Of a stretch of 64,000 nt of DNA, positions 1-9,148 are shown in pieces. The notes under the pieces were generated by a model. It was not told the origin of the DNA. It worked only from the letters and a program-made list of their open reading frames with translations, and did not search any database. The DNA is from DATFVA01 sp963800255 (GTDB lineage Bacteria; Bacteroidota; Ignavibacteria; Ignavibacteriales; Ignavibacteriaceae), in assembly GCA_963800255.1 (NCBI GenBank), contig CAWDAK010000008.1, forward strand, positions 372,001 through 436,000. The letters are read 5' to 3'. How positions within the stretch are numbered: the first letter of the stretch is position 1; each line of letters starts with the position of its first letter. The translations under genes were made by a program, and so were the position numbers.

Positions 1-822
1 ACTATATCATCTTTTACGCCCCAATTGTAATGACCTTCTGTCGGCTCGAATAGTTCATACCAGCTGTCCCAGACGTAATGTGTGACCGTTGCAAAGTTGA
101 ACAACTCAGGAAATCTTTTAACAAATTCTTCAGACTTAGCCCAAATCATCTGCCTGCTTTCACAACCGAAATGAAAAGGATCTTTCCGGTTCATTCGTTG
201 AATTTCAGACTTTGCCCTTTCAAGTTCTATTTTTTCACCTGCCCACAGCGCATATTCAAGTGCTTTGTCGGATATTTGAGCGCATTTTTCTCCATTACCC
301 TGGTTCTTTTTTGCTGCTTCAAATAGTTCTTCAGAAAGATCCGCCAGGTGCTGAACTTCTGTAGAGAACCTGGTACCTGAGCGTTCATATTTTTCCTTAA
401 CTCCACGGTTACGTATTACCCTTGTCTTAGCAAATTCAAAGTTCAGATTCATCGATCCGTTTAATTCTCCGGTAGAGTAATATTCACCACCGTTATCTGC
501 CGCAAGCATAATGTAGCCGAAGTTTTCTATAAACCATCTTGTGTTGATAGAAAATTTCTGCCCGGCTGCTTCATCCGGAACAACTATCCCGTCCTGTGTA
601 ATCTGAACGCTTGATTTATATGGATCCTCGTTAATATCAGTAAGGTATGCAAAATTCATATCCGGCATCCAGGGATGAGGGATAAGGACGGAAGATAAGG
701 TCCGTATCTTTTTTTACCCGGAGTGGTTTTGCCCATCCGGTAAAAAGGGATGATGAAGCCGCTATGGCGGCCGAGCTTAAAGCTCCCGTTTTTAAAAAGT
801 CTCTTCTTGAAAATGTTTTCAT
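1..822 (-). pseudogene. GH10-like glycoside hydrolase with Tat signal, frameshifted and cut by the window edge
   Basis: This is the last of four tandem paralogs and runs off the left edge, so its catalytic half is not visible. The N-terminus has a Tat motif SRRDFLK (residues 5-11) and an Ala/Ser-rich stretch, so export in folded form is expected. The first frame (822 to 637) matches its paralogs through LIFRPY and then hits a stop. The match resumes one frame over (about 680 to 1), through TRWFIENFGY, ADNGGEYYS, TRVIRNRG, GEKIELERAK and FNFATVTHYVW. One extra base explains the shift; dropping one C from a CCC run at 672-681 (minus sense) gives RPYPHPWMPDMNF. I read it as one gene, probably intact in the living cell. 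GH10 assignment rests on the complete paralogs next door. Confidence 0.75.
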
Positions 823-862
823 ATTGTTATGGAATTATTTGAATTGAAAGGTGAATTAAAAA

Positions 863-2398
863 CTATTTCCATCTCTCCCTGAGATTTAATAATCTGTCAA
901 AAGCGGCTTTCTTTTCGCCCTGCGGTGAACGAAGAAGACCCCCGGATTTCAGGAAACCGTAAGGATCCACAAAATCATACCAGTTGGCTGCTTCTATAAA
1001 ATCCTTGCTGTAACCATAAGTGAATATGTTTTCAAGCCAGTCAGCCTGCAGCTCCTCGTCCCAATGGCGGTGCCATTCGTAAGGAGCGATGCTGTAATCG
1101 TCATCAGGTTCGGTAAACTCCAGAGTATTTCCCCTGGACGGGGCACCTATTTCTGCCAGCTGAATTTTCTTCCCCATATTCTCATATCGTTCAATCGATT
1201 GAATTGCTTCTGTTAAAGTTCTGTGCACGAAATATACCTGTACCCCTATTATATCAAAGTCGACACCGGCTTCGATAATTTGTTCAGTAAACTGATGAGG
1301 CGTACGCTGAGGGTATTCTGCGTCAAGCTCATGCCATTTTCCTTTTTGAACATAGTCAGCAAAAGGACAGCAGTTATTTATAAGCAGACGGATATTGGGA
1401 TTCGTATCTCTTGCCACATCGCATGCTAATTTAGTTAGTTCAATAGTCTGCTTATGATTTAGCCTGACCTGGTTCGCCCAGTCGTGCATCTCATTTACAA
1501 CTTCCCAGACTTTGATCTCATCACCATAATGGCTTATCACTTCTTTCACATGTTTTTCAACATATTTAAGCAGTTCGGGATAGGATTTTTTCTCCAGCCA
1601 GCCTGGTGTTACCCAGGTGTGAGTCCAGAATAAAGGTCTTCCTTCAACGGTTATATTCCGCTTTCTTAGTTCGCCAAGCAGTTTATCCCGCTCTTTAAAT
1701 TTTTTATTTCCTTCTTCCGGTTCGAAATCAATAAAATCTCCTTTCAGGTAGTGCGTGATAGTAGCATAATTGAAAGCTTCAGAAAATCGTTCAAGGAAAA
1801 GACCGCTGCTCTCCATCTGGAAATATCCGCGTGTATCGCAGCCGAAAAGAAAATCCTGCCTTGCAGGTTTTCTCTTAATATCAGAACGGGCTTTGTCCAT
1901 TTCAATCAGTTCACTTACCCCTGCTGAATATTTTAAAGACCTCTGGGAAATTTCAGCACACTTTTCAGGATTATTTTTGTTCTGTTCAGCCTCATTGAAA
2001 AGTTCTTCCGAAAGGTCCCTTAGATATTTAATCTCTGAACCTGGTTTCCATTTTTGTTCATTAAATTTTTTAATTCTTTCCCGGTTTCTGACTATCCTAG
2101 TTTCAGCGAGTTCATAATTCAGGTTCAGTACGTTTTCTCCTGATGCCGGAAGGCTGTAGTATTCTCCCCGGTTATCAGCAGGCATAAACAAGTAGCCGTA
2201 TCCTTCCACATTCCATCTTACACTTATAGAAAATTTCTTTCTTCCCTCAGTATCAGAGATTTCAATCCCCCGGTCAGTAACTCTGATATCAGAATGGAAT
2301 GCATCACCATTTTCATCGATAGACATAACGAAATCAAATAGATGGGGACCTCTCCCTTTCTGTGTAAAATAGGGTTTGAAGATTAACTTTCCAGCCAT
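863..2398 (-). CDS. GH10-like glycoside hydrolase, no signal peptide
   Basis: 511 residues. The C-terminal two thirds resemble a GH10 (endo-beta-1,4-xylanase family) TIM barrel: FNYATITHYLKG near 209-220, FWTHTWVTPGWL near 257-268, the acid/base motif WEVVNE with Glu303, and a probable nucleophile Glu416 in QLAEIG. Residues 4 to about 110 form a separate conserved N-terminal region (LIFKPYF, RWNVEGYGYLF, ADNRGEYYSLP) that looks beta-rich and may be a carbohydrate-binding or structural module; I do not recognise it. No signal peptide is present, so this copy is predicted cytoplasmic, unlike the Tat-bearing paralogs. It follows the previous paralog by 4 bases and is clearly in one operon with it. 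No Shine-Dalgarno sequence is visible. Family call is by catalytic motifs; substrate unproven. Confidence 0.8.
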   Translation of the reverse strand: MAGKLIFKPYFTQKGRGPHLFDFVMSIDENGDAFHSDIRVTDRGIEISDTEGRKKFSISVRWNVEGYGYLFMPADNRGEYYSLPASGENVLNLNYELAETRIVRNRERIKKFNEQKWKPGSEIKYLRDLSEELFNEAEQNKNNPEKCAEISQRSLKYSAGVSELIEMDKARSDIKRKPARQDFLFGCDTRGYFQMESSGLFLERFSEAFNYATITHYLKGDFIDFEPEEGNKKFKERDKLLGELRKRNITVEGRPLFWTHTWVTPGWLEKKSYPELLKYVEKHVKEVISHYGDEIKVWEVVNEMHDWANQVRLNHKQTIELTKLACDVARDTNPNIRLLINNCCPFADYVQKGKWHELDAEYPQRTPHQFTEQIIEAGVDFDIIGVQVYFVHRTLTEAIQSIERYENMGKKIQLAEIGAPSRGNTLEFTEPDDDYSIAPYEWHRHWDEELQADWLENIFTYGYSKDFIEAANWYDFVDPYGFLKSGGLLRSPQGEKKAAFDRLLNLRERWK

Positions 2399-2402
2399 AA
2401 TT

Positions 2403-4034
2403 TTATTTGGTTAACTTCCATTCTTTTTTAAGCTTAATCAGTCTTTCATAGGCCGCTTTTTTCTCGCCCTGCGGTGAGGCAATGAGCCCGCCGTTCTTAA
2501 TCCATGAAAAGGGGTCAACAAAATCGTACCAGTTGACTGCTTCAATCCAGGGTTTGCTATAAGCCATAGTATAAAGTCCTTCCAGCCAATCTGCCTGAAG
2601 ATCCTGATCCCAGTTCCTGTGCCACACATAAGGGTCGTTTGATATTTCCAGGGAACCGTTTTCGATAGAAGATTTTGATGGTCCTGATGAAGCTCCTACT
2701 TCAGTAAGCTGAACAGGACGACCAAACTGCTCCAGTCTTTCAATAAGAATAATGGTATCTGCAAGGTCCCTGAATGGAAAATACATTTGCTGCCCTGTAA
2801 TGGTAAAATCAACATCATTATCAACAAGGTCCCGCAAAAACTGATGAGGTGTTCTCTGCGGGTATTTTGCATCAAGATCCCCCCATTTTTTAAGCTGGAC
2901 ATACTCGGCATAGGGGCAGCAGTTATTTATAAGTCTGCCAACCTTAGGATTAGTGTCCTTCGCAACCTCACAGGCGAGCTTTGTAACATTAGTAATCTGA
3001 TCCGGGGTCAACTGAGTTTCATTTGCCCAATCATGAGATTCATTTACTATTTCCCAGGCATACATTCCGTCGCCGTAATGACTGACAACCTCCCGGGCAT
3101 GTTTCTCTACATACTTAAGTACCTCATCATAACTTTTGTTTCTGAGCCAATCGGGGGTTACGCTTTTATAAGGCCAATATATTGGTCTGCCTTCAACTGT
3201 AATATTATTGCTCTTCAGCTTATGGAACAGGACATCTCTTACCTCGAACTTTGTATCTCCTTCTGCAGGTTCAAAGTCCTGGTAAAATCCGCTGGTTAAA
3301 TAATATGTAATGGTTGCATAATCAAAAACATTGGTGAACAATTCCATGAAGGTTTCCGGATCCATCTGGTAAAATCCGCGTGCATCGCAGCCAATGAAGA
3401 AATCTTTTCTAACAGCATTCTTCTGAATACTGAACCTTGCTTTTTCAAGCTCTATTTTTTCACCTGCCCACATCGCATAAAGCAGCGCTTTCTGAGAAAG
3501 TCCTCCGCACTTTTCACCGTCATTCAAATATTTTTCTGCTTCTTTGAAAAGCTCGTCGGAAAGGTTGACAAACGACATAATTTCGTACGAAGGAATCCAG
3601 CCCTGATTTTTATGCAATTCAATCCTTCGCCTGTTTCTCATTACCCTGCTTTTCGCCAGCTCATAGTTAAGATTCAGGGTTTTCGACTGACCTTTTGATG
3701 GAAGCTGATAATACTCTCCGCCGTTATCTGCAGTTATGAAAATATATCCGAATCCCTCTACGTTCCAGCGAACGTCAATTCCAAATTTTTCCCTGCCTTC
3801 TGTATCAGAAATCCTAACTCCTTCTTTAGAAGCACTGATATTGGAATGAAAAGCATCCCAATGCTCATCCGAAGCATAAGCCCAATCCAGCAAATTGGGT
3901 CCCACACCCCGCTGTACATAGTAAGGTCTGAAAATCAGCTCGCCCTGCTCAGTATTTGTTGCTGTCCTTTTTTCAGTTATGATTTCTGCGTTTACTCCGG
4001 CTATACTGGATTCTGTTAGTTTTTTCTTTGACAT
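2403..4034 (-). CDS. GH10-like glycoside hydrolase, no signal peptide
   Basis: 543 residues, closely related over its whole length to the genes on both sides. The conserved N-terminal module begins at LIFRPYYVQRG (residue 33) after a hydrophilic leader of about 30 residues without a hydrophobic segment, so the product should stay in the cytoplasm. In the barrel, YWPYKSVTPDWL (286-297) matches the GH10 strand carrying the TPDW signature, WEIVNE places the acid/base at Glu332, and VQLTEVG places the nucleophile at Glu445. The motif NNCCP (370-374) is shared by all complete copies. Gaps of 4 and 14 bases to the neighbours indicate cotranscription. The likely role is cleavage of a beta-1,4-linked oligosaccharide after uptake; this is inference from family and localisation. 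Confidence 0.8.
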   Translation of the reverse strand: MSKKKLTESSIAGVNAEIITEKRTATNTEQGELIFRPYYVQRGVGPNLLDWAYASDEHWDAFHSNISASKEGVRISDTEGREKFGIDVRWNVEGFGYIFITADNGGEYYQLPSKGQSKTLNLNYELAKSRVMRNRRRIELHKNQGWIPSYEIMSFVNLSDELFKEAEKYLNDGEKCGGLSQKALLYAMWAGEKIELEKARFSIQKNAVRKDFFIGCDARGFYQMDPETFMELFTNVFDYATITYYLTSGFYQDFEPAEGDTKFEVRDVLFHKLKSNNITVEGRPIYWPYKSVTPDWLRNKSYDEVLKYVEKHAREVVSHYGDGMYAWEIVNESHDWANETQLTPDQITNVTKLACEVAKDTNPKVGRLINNCCPYAEYVQLKKWGDLDAKYPQRTPHQFLRDLVDNDVDFTITGQQMYFPFRDLADTIILIERLEQFGRPVQLTEVGASSGPSKSSIENGSLEISNDPYVWHRNWDQDLQADWLEGLYTMAYSKPWIEAVNWYDFVDPFSWIKNGGLIASPQGEKKAAYERLIKLKKEWKLTK

Positions 4035-4048
4035 AGTATTTTCGTTTT

Positions 4049-5740
4049 TTATGATTTTAACGGAAGATTTTCGAACCTGTTTTTTAATTGTTCAAACCTT
4101 ATATATGCCTCTTTTTTCTCACCTTCAGGGGAACGCAGAAGACCGCCGTTTTCCATGTAAGAATAAGGATCAACAAAATCAAACCAATTCCCGGCATGTA
4201 TATATGGTTTGCTATAAATGAGCGTATAAATATCTTCAAGCCAGTTTGCCTGGATGTGTTCATCCCAGGGCTGGTGCCACAGGTAAGGTTCATTTGAAAT
4301 TTTAACCTCATCCAGTTTTACCGACCTGTTAGTTGGGCCGCCCGGACAGCCTATTTCTGAAATCTGCATTGGTTTACCAAGGGAGGCGAGTTTTTCTATT
4401 ATCAGTATAGTATCCTGGAGATCCCTGTACGGATAATACATCTGCTGCTCAAGTATATCGAAATCAATGCCTGCGTCAATGAGATCCTTTGAAAACTGAT
4501 ATGGGGTTCTCTGAGGATATTCTGCCGGACTGCCTGAATAGCTATGCATCTGAACGTATTCCGCGAAAGGACAGCAATTGTTTATAGTCCTTTTTACATT
4601 GGGAGCTTCCGCTTTAGCGACATCATTTATCAGTCTCACTAGTTCAGTGATCTGTTCATGGTTCAGATGGAGCTCGTTTGCCCAATCATGAAGTTCATTC
4701 ACCAATTCCATAGCATAGAGTTTATCACCGAATTCCCTCATTGTCTTTTTAGTAAGTTTCTCAGCATATTTCATCAGGTCGTCAAATTTCATATTCTTCA
4801 GCCAGTCAGGAGTACAACAATCGTGGAACCAGAACAACAGTCTCTCCTGGCATTTTATATTTCTTTCGTTCAGCTTATTTATGAGCAATTTCCTCGTCTC
4901 AGGATTTATCTCACCGCGAGCCGGTTGATAGTCAGACATCATACCATCGCCTTTTGCAACAAAAGTTATGTTTGCATAATCAAAGATATTGCCGAACAGT
5001 TCCAGAAATTTATCCTGGTACATCTGGTAAAAAGATCTTGCGTCGCATCCTATATAAAAATCATTTCTCCTGCCTCTCTGAAGAATATCAAAAGCCGCCT
5101 TAGCAAGTTCCATCTTTTCGCTTGCCCACAATGAATATAAAAGTCCTTTTTGAGAAAGCCCGGCACATTTTTCACCGTCGGCATAACTCTTCTTCGCATC
5201 CTCATAGAATTGTTCTGACAGGTTAACAAGCATCATTATCTCTGAATCGGGAGTCCAGCCTGATGCAGACAGCATTTTCAGCCTGCTCCGATTTCTTACC
5301 ACACGGCTTCCGCAGAGTTCGTAATTCAGGTTTAAATCTTTCAGTTTACCTTCAGGAGGAAGAGAATAGTATTCACCGTTATTATCGGCGGTAATGTTAG
5401 TCCATCCGAAGCCTTCTACATTCCATCTTACATTTATACCGAAACTGTCAATTCCTTTTGTATCTGATATTATCACCCCTGTATTATTATCAATGTGAAT
5501 ATCCGAGTAAAATGTATCCCAGTTTTTATCTGTTGCCCAGCTAAGATCATAAAGGTTGGGTCCTTTGCTGTCCTGTACGAAATAAGGTTTGAATATTAAT
5601 TCTCCCTGGCGGGTCGATCTTACCGTTCTCTTATCCAGCAGAAGAGAAGGAGCAGATAATAAAGCGCTTGTAGCCACAAGTGAACCCATACCTGCCATTG
5701 CAGTATTTCTGAGGAAATTTCTTCTCGATATTTTCTTCAT
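4049..5740 (-). CDS. GH10-like glycoside hydrolase with Tat signal
   Basis: 563 residues. The start carries a textbook Tat motif, SRRNFLR at 5-11, followed by a moderately hydrophobic stretch to about residue 33, so this copy is predicted to be exported folded. The conserved N-terminal module (LIFKPYFVQ at 48-56, RWNVEGFG at 105-112, ADNNGEYYSLPP near 118-129) precedes a GH10-like barrel with TPDWL at 310-314, MELVNE with acid/base Glu349 and QISEIG with nucleophile Glu462. The tryptophan usual before the VNE motif is replaced by Met-Glu, so this copy is the most divergent of the three complete ones. The gene lies 13 bases after the MFS transporter gene and 14 bases before the next paralog. 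Confidence 0.8.
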   Translation of the reverse strand: MKKISRRNFLRNTAMAGMGSLVATSALLSAPSLLLDKRTVRSTRQGELIFKPYFVQDSKGPNLYDLSWATDKNWDTFYSDIHIDNNTGVIISDTKGIDSFGINVRWNVEGFGWTNITADNNGEYYSLPPEGKLKDLNLNYELCGSRVVRNRSRLKMLSASGWTPDSEIMMLVNLSEQFYEDAKKSYADGEKCAGLSQKGLLYSLWASEKMELAKAAFDILQRGRRNDFYIGCDARSFYQMYQDKFLELFGNIFDYANITFVAKGDGMMSDYQPARGEINPETRKLLINKLNERNIKCQERLLFWFHDCCTPDWLKNMKFDDLMKYAEKLTKKTMREFGDKLYAMELVNELHDWANELHLNHEQITELVRLINDVAKAEAPNVKRTINNCCPFAEYVQMHSYSGSPAEYPQRTPYQFSKDLIDAGIDFDILEQQMYYPYRDLQDTILIIEKLASLGKPMQISEIGCPGGPTNRSVKLDEVKISNEPYLWHQPWDEHIQANWLEDIYTLIYSKPYIHAGNWFDFVDPYSYMENGGLLRSPEGEKKEAYIRFEQLKNRFENLPLKS

Positions 5741-5753
5741 TAATTATTCTCTC

Positions 5754-7025
5754 TCATTTGTTTGCGAACTCAATTTTACGGGGTTCTTCAACTTTCATAT
5801 TCAACCAGATCAGGGCCATCGCAGCAAATATTCCGGCAATTATAAATACGGCATTATATCCGAAAGAAGATGCTATCCAGCCTCCGAATAACCCTGAAAG
5901 AATGAAAGGAGCAGTAATTAGATTTGTTAATGAAATATATGTAGGCCGGTCATCCTCCCTGCATATTTCTGCAATAATCGTAAGTCTGGATACTTGTGTA
6001 AGTGTTATAGTAAGCGCTGAAGCTGCAAAACATATGAAATATATTTCAACCGTGGGTGAAACAAGAGCTGCTATGCAGGCTATTAGTGTAAAAACAGATG
6101 ACCAGACCAGGTTTAGCTTATGACCTTTTTTATCAGCCCTGTAACCAAAGTAGAGACTTCCCAAAGTCATACTGAGCATCATAAATATGGTAAAATAACC
6201 TGCATAAGCATCCGGAAGTTTAAATTTTTCAAAAGCATTAACAGCAAGGAAAGCGTTGGACATGAGTGCAATCATCATCATAGAATCAGCAATAATAAAA
6301 TTCCTGAAATTCTTTTCTTCTTTAAGTATTGCCTTCAGGCGGTTGAAGAATTCCGCATACGTAAAATTTGATTGCGGATGATTGGGATGGTCTTCCTTCA
6401 GAAAGATAAGGAAGCTGTATGAGAGCATCATTACTATAAAAGCAAGAAGAAATAACAGGGAATAATTTTCAGGGTAGCTTACCGATGATAGAATGACAGA
6501 TACAACCCATCCACCGAATATTCCCATAGCAGCGCCCAGTACGGAACGGAAGGCAAACAATCTTCCCCTGAGCTGTACGGGAGTTATTTTCGAGATTAAA
6601 TCAAACCATCCCGGCAGATTTATGCTGCCGCCGAAGGCAGCGAATGCAAGTCCGGTAAAGATTATTAAAAGGGCGGTTGAACTATCAACGCTGTCAACCA
6701 GGAAATAGGAAAGAAAAGCTAATACCAGCCAGGGGATTCTCTGCACAAGAGCTGTCTTAAGCATCCATGGTTTTTTGTAACCCAGTTTACGAACATAGTT
6801 TGATACAAAAATCTGAGGAAAATTAAACCCGACTGACCAGATCACAGGGATGAGACCGACTGCTATATCACTTCCGCTTATTTTCTTTATGAAAACAGGA
6901 AGTACAGTCTGCAGAGAAACAAAACTCATTGCAAAAGAATATACCGATCCATCAAAAACATTCAGGAAGAAATTTCTTTTGACCTTCTCATCCCTGAAAT
7001 GCTTGGACTTGAAGAAATCAGGCAA
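5754..7025 (-). CDS. MFS transporter, probably sugar or oligosaccharide
   Basis: 423 residues with about twelve hydrophobic segments spread along the whole chain, the size and topology of a major facilitator superfamily permease. The loop after the second segment, YVRKLGYKKPWML, resembles the conserved basic inter-helix loop of the family, and RADKKGHKLN near residue 300 is its counterpart in the second half. There is no signal sequence, as expected for an inner-membrane transporter. Its start overlaps the end of the GH42 gene by 8 bases, and the GH10-like genes follow directly, which implies import (or export) of products of these enzymes. The exact substrate cannot be read from the sequence. 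Confidence 0.85.
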   Translation of the reverse strand: MPDFFKSKHFRDEKVKRNFFLNVFDGSVYSFAMSFVSLQTVLPVFIKKISGSDIAVGLIPVIWSVGFNFPQIFVSNYVRKLGYKKPWMLKTALVQRIPWLVLAFLSYFLVDSVDSSTALLIIFTGLAFAAFGGSINLPGWFDLISKITPVQLRGRLFAFRSVLGAAMGIFGGWVVSVILSSVSYPENYSLLFLLAFIVMMLSYSFLIFLKEDHPNHPQSNFTYAEFFNRLKAILKEEKNFRNFIIADSMMMIALMSNAFLAVNAFEKFKLPDAYAGYFTIFMMLSMTLGSLYFGYRADKKGHKLNLVWSSVFTLIACIAALVSPTVEIYFICFAASALTITLTQVSRLTIIAEICREDDRPTYISLTNLITAPFILSGLFGGWIASSFGYNAVFIIAGIFAAMALIWLNMKVEEPRKIEFANK

Positions 7026-9144
7026 GATAGACTTGTACCTCCCGCGCGTCCAGCTTTATATTAAGATGATATTTTCCTTCTTCTTTTTGAAGTTTTACTT
7101 TTTTGCCTGTGAACTGTTCGGTAAACGCTTTGGCTTTAATTCCGGAGAAATTTATCTGAACGAGCTGCGATTTATTTTCAAGGTTTTGTATAATCAGCAT
7201 TTCCTGATCATCTTTGCTTAAGAGATCAACCCTTACTTTTTTATTCGTTTCGGGCTTCTTTATTTTTATGCAGTATTCTACCAGTCCTGCTATAAGTTCG
7301 CCGTTTGATTTAACCTGGCTGCGGTGGTAAACCAGTCCCAGGTAAGAGCCTATCTGCACTGCCTTACCTCTTCCGTATTCAAAATATGTAATAGCAGGTT
7401 CGCCTGTCTTGAACTCAGCAAGAATCTCTGCGCCTTCGGTTTTGAAAGTCTCTTTAATGATTGAACCTATAACTGAAGTTCCCTTTTTTATAAAGGGCAT
7501 ATCCTTCACCGTGACTATCTCAACCCTATTCTCTTCATCTGCGGGTTCAACTATTGACTGCCTGGCACCGAAAACTTTATGCAATCCATATCCGGGAACG
7601 ATTTTTTCGTGCCGGCCTTTTTCCCTGTTCCAGGCCGCCGTATAGCTTTCCGAAATAAGGACCCCGCCGTTCCGCACCCATTCTTCAATTACCGAAGTTA
7701 TTTGTTCATTAAATAAATAAGGAAAGGGTAAAATGAGAACCCTGTAGTTTTGAAGTACAGAAGGGAACTCGCGGGGATGAATAAAATCTACAACGTAATT
7801 ATGCTCATAAAGCGACCGGTGTATACCAAGGATAGAGTCCGTAGCATTTTTCTCGTTTCCTGTTGCCTCCCAGGCAAATATCTGGTTTTCAGGATTATAG
7901 AGTACAGCTATCTCAGCTTTAGCCGGCTGTGCATCCAGAAGAAAACCGGCATTTTTCTGGAGTACTTTCCCGGTTTCGGCATAAGCCTCCAGCCAGGGAG
8001 TCGTACTTCCGTCAAGGTACGTAAGTCCCCATGTCGGAGCCTCACGTCCAAGTATTTCTGGCCGGTACTGCCAGAAAATAAATCCTTTTAAGTTGCCAGC
8101 AATTCCGCTGAATACAAACCTTTTAATATCATTGCTGTCAACAGGTTTCGGTAAATCGAGAGTATAACCGGGCAGCATCAGCATCTCCGCAGAAATCACC
8201 GGCTTGCTCTTTGCACTGGAGCGGAGAATATCAATCATTGCAGCATCATCCATCTGGGTAAAGCCATGAAGATTCCCGAATTTTCCAACATTCCAGGGAT
8301 CACTTGCAGTGGAGGTAACAGGAAAACCCTGAATAAATACATGGTGGCACATTAAAGGATGTTTTCCGTCATCTATCCATTCCGCAATTTCAAACCGTTT
8401 TTTTACGTTCTCTCCTATCGTATGAACAAAGAACATCCGCCAGTCTATCATATCGTTGAAGGTGTTTCTGGTCCTGGGCAGTTCCGCATCTTCAAATGAA
8501 AGATAATTCCTGTTCCAGCTTGTATTCAGATTTTTAATATCGATGTATTTTTCTTTAAGCCACTTCTTGAATTTAGATTCACAGTTATGGCAGTAGCAAA
8601 GCATATCGCCAATCTTCTCCGCATTATCAGCATAAGCCCGCATTTCTGCCATGCTGCTTGTTAATTCAGGTTCGCTTCCCACATTCCAGATCTCAAGTGC
8701 GGGGTGATCCTTATATCTTTTAAGAGTTTCTGATAGAAACATGATCATATGGCCTGTAATACCGTCATGATTAAAACACCAGCCCAGACCGCCAATTTGC
8801 CTATGGGGCTGCGTCTGCGGTCCGATTTTTTGTCCCGATAAAGTAATCATCGAAGCATCAGGAAATTTTTTATAAATCCAGGCTGGAGCAACATCAAAAA
8901 TCGTATTTAGCATAACGCGCAGATTATACCTATCTGCAAGTTTCATAAGTCTGTCAATGTCATCAAAATAGAATACGCCCTCCGCAGGGTTGTTCCATCT
9001 CCATTGAACCCAGAATTTCACTGTGTTAAATCCGAGTTCTGACATTTTCTTCAGATCAGCTTCCCACTCACTTTTATGGGGTGACGGAGCCCGGTAATAT
9101 TGTGAACCAAACGGGAAATATTCTTTTGAAAGTAATTTGCGCAT
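7018..9144 (-). CDS. GH42 family beta-galactosidase-like glycosidase
   Basis: 708 residues, the normal length for GH42. The N-terminal barrel opens with FPFGSQYYRAP and contains a run matching the GH42 zinc cluster: Cys123 (GWCFNHD), then Cys183, Cys185 and Cys188 in CYCHNC followed by KFKKWLKEKY. The acid/base is probably Glu158 in WNVGSEPE and the nucleophile Glu320 in VISAEM. The Asn usually directly before the acid/base is replaced here by Ser. A trimerisation-like domain follows (about 410-620; AVLYNPENQIF, GGVLISESYTAAWNREKG) and a small beta domain closes the protein. No signal peptide, so a cytoplasmic exo-enzyme acting on imported oligosaccharides is likely. GH42 also covers alpha-L-arabinopyranosidases, so galactose is not certain. 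Confidence 0.85.
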   Translation of the reverse strand: MRKLLSKEYFPFGSQYYRAPSPHKSEWEADLKKMSELGFNTVKFWVQWRWNNPAEGVFYFDDIDRLMKLADRYNLRVMLNTIFDVAPAWIYKKFPDASMITLSGQKIGPQTQPHRQIGGLGWCFNHDGITGHMIMFLSETLKRYKDHPALEIWNVGSEPELTSSMAEMRAYADNAEKIGDMLCYCHNCESKFKKWLKEKYIDIKNLNTSWNRNYLSFEDAELPRTRNTFNDMIDWRMFFVHTIGENVKKRFEIAEWIDDGKHPLMCHHVFIQGFPVTSTASDPWNVGKFGNLHGFTQMDDAAMIDILRSSAKSKPVISAEMLMLPGYTLDLPKPVDSNDIKRFVFSGIAGNLKGFIFWQYRPEILGREAPTWGLTYLDGSTTPWLEAYAETGKVLQKNAGFLLDAQPAKAEIAVLYNPENQIFAWEATGNEKNATDSILGIHRSLYEHNYVVDFIHPREFPSVLQNYRVLILPFPYLFNEQITSVIEEWVRNGGVLISESYTAAWNREKGRHEKIVPGYGLHKVFGARQSIVEPADEENRVEIVTVKDMPFIKKGTSVIGSIIKETFKTEGAEILAEFKTGEPAITYFEYGRGKAVQIGSYLGLVYHRSQVKSNGELIAGLVEYCIKIKKPETNKKVRVDLLSKDDQEMLIIQNLENKSQLVQINFSGIKAKAFTEQFTGKKVKLQKEEGKYHLNIKLDAREVQVYLA

Positions 9145-9148
9145 AAGA

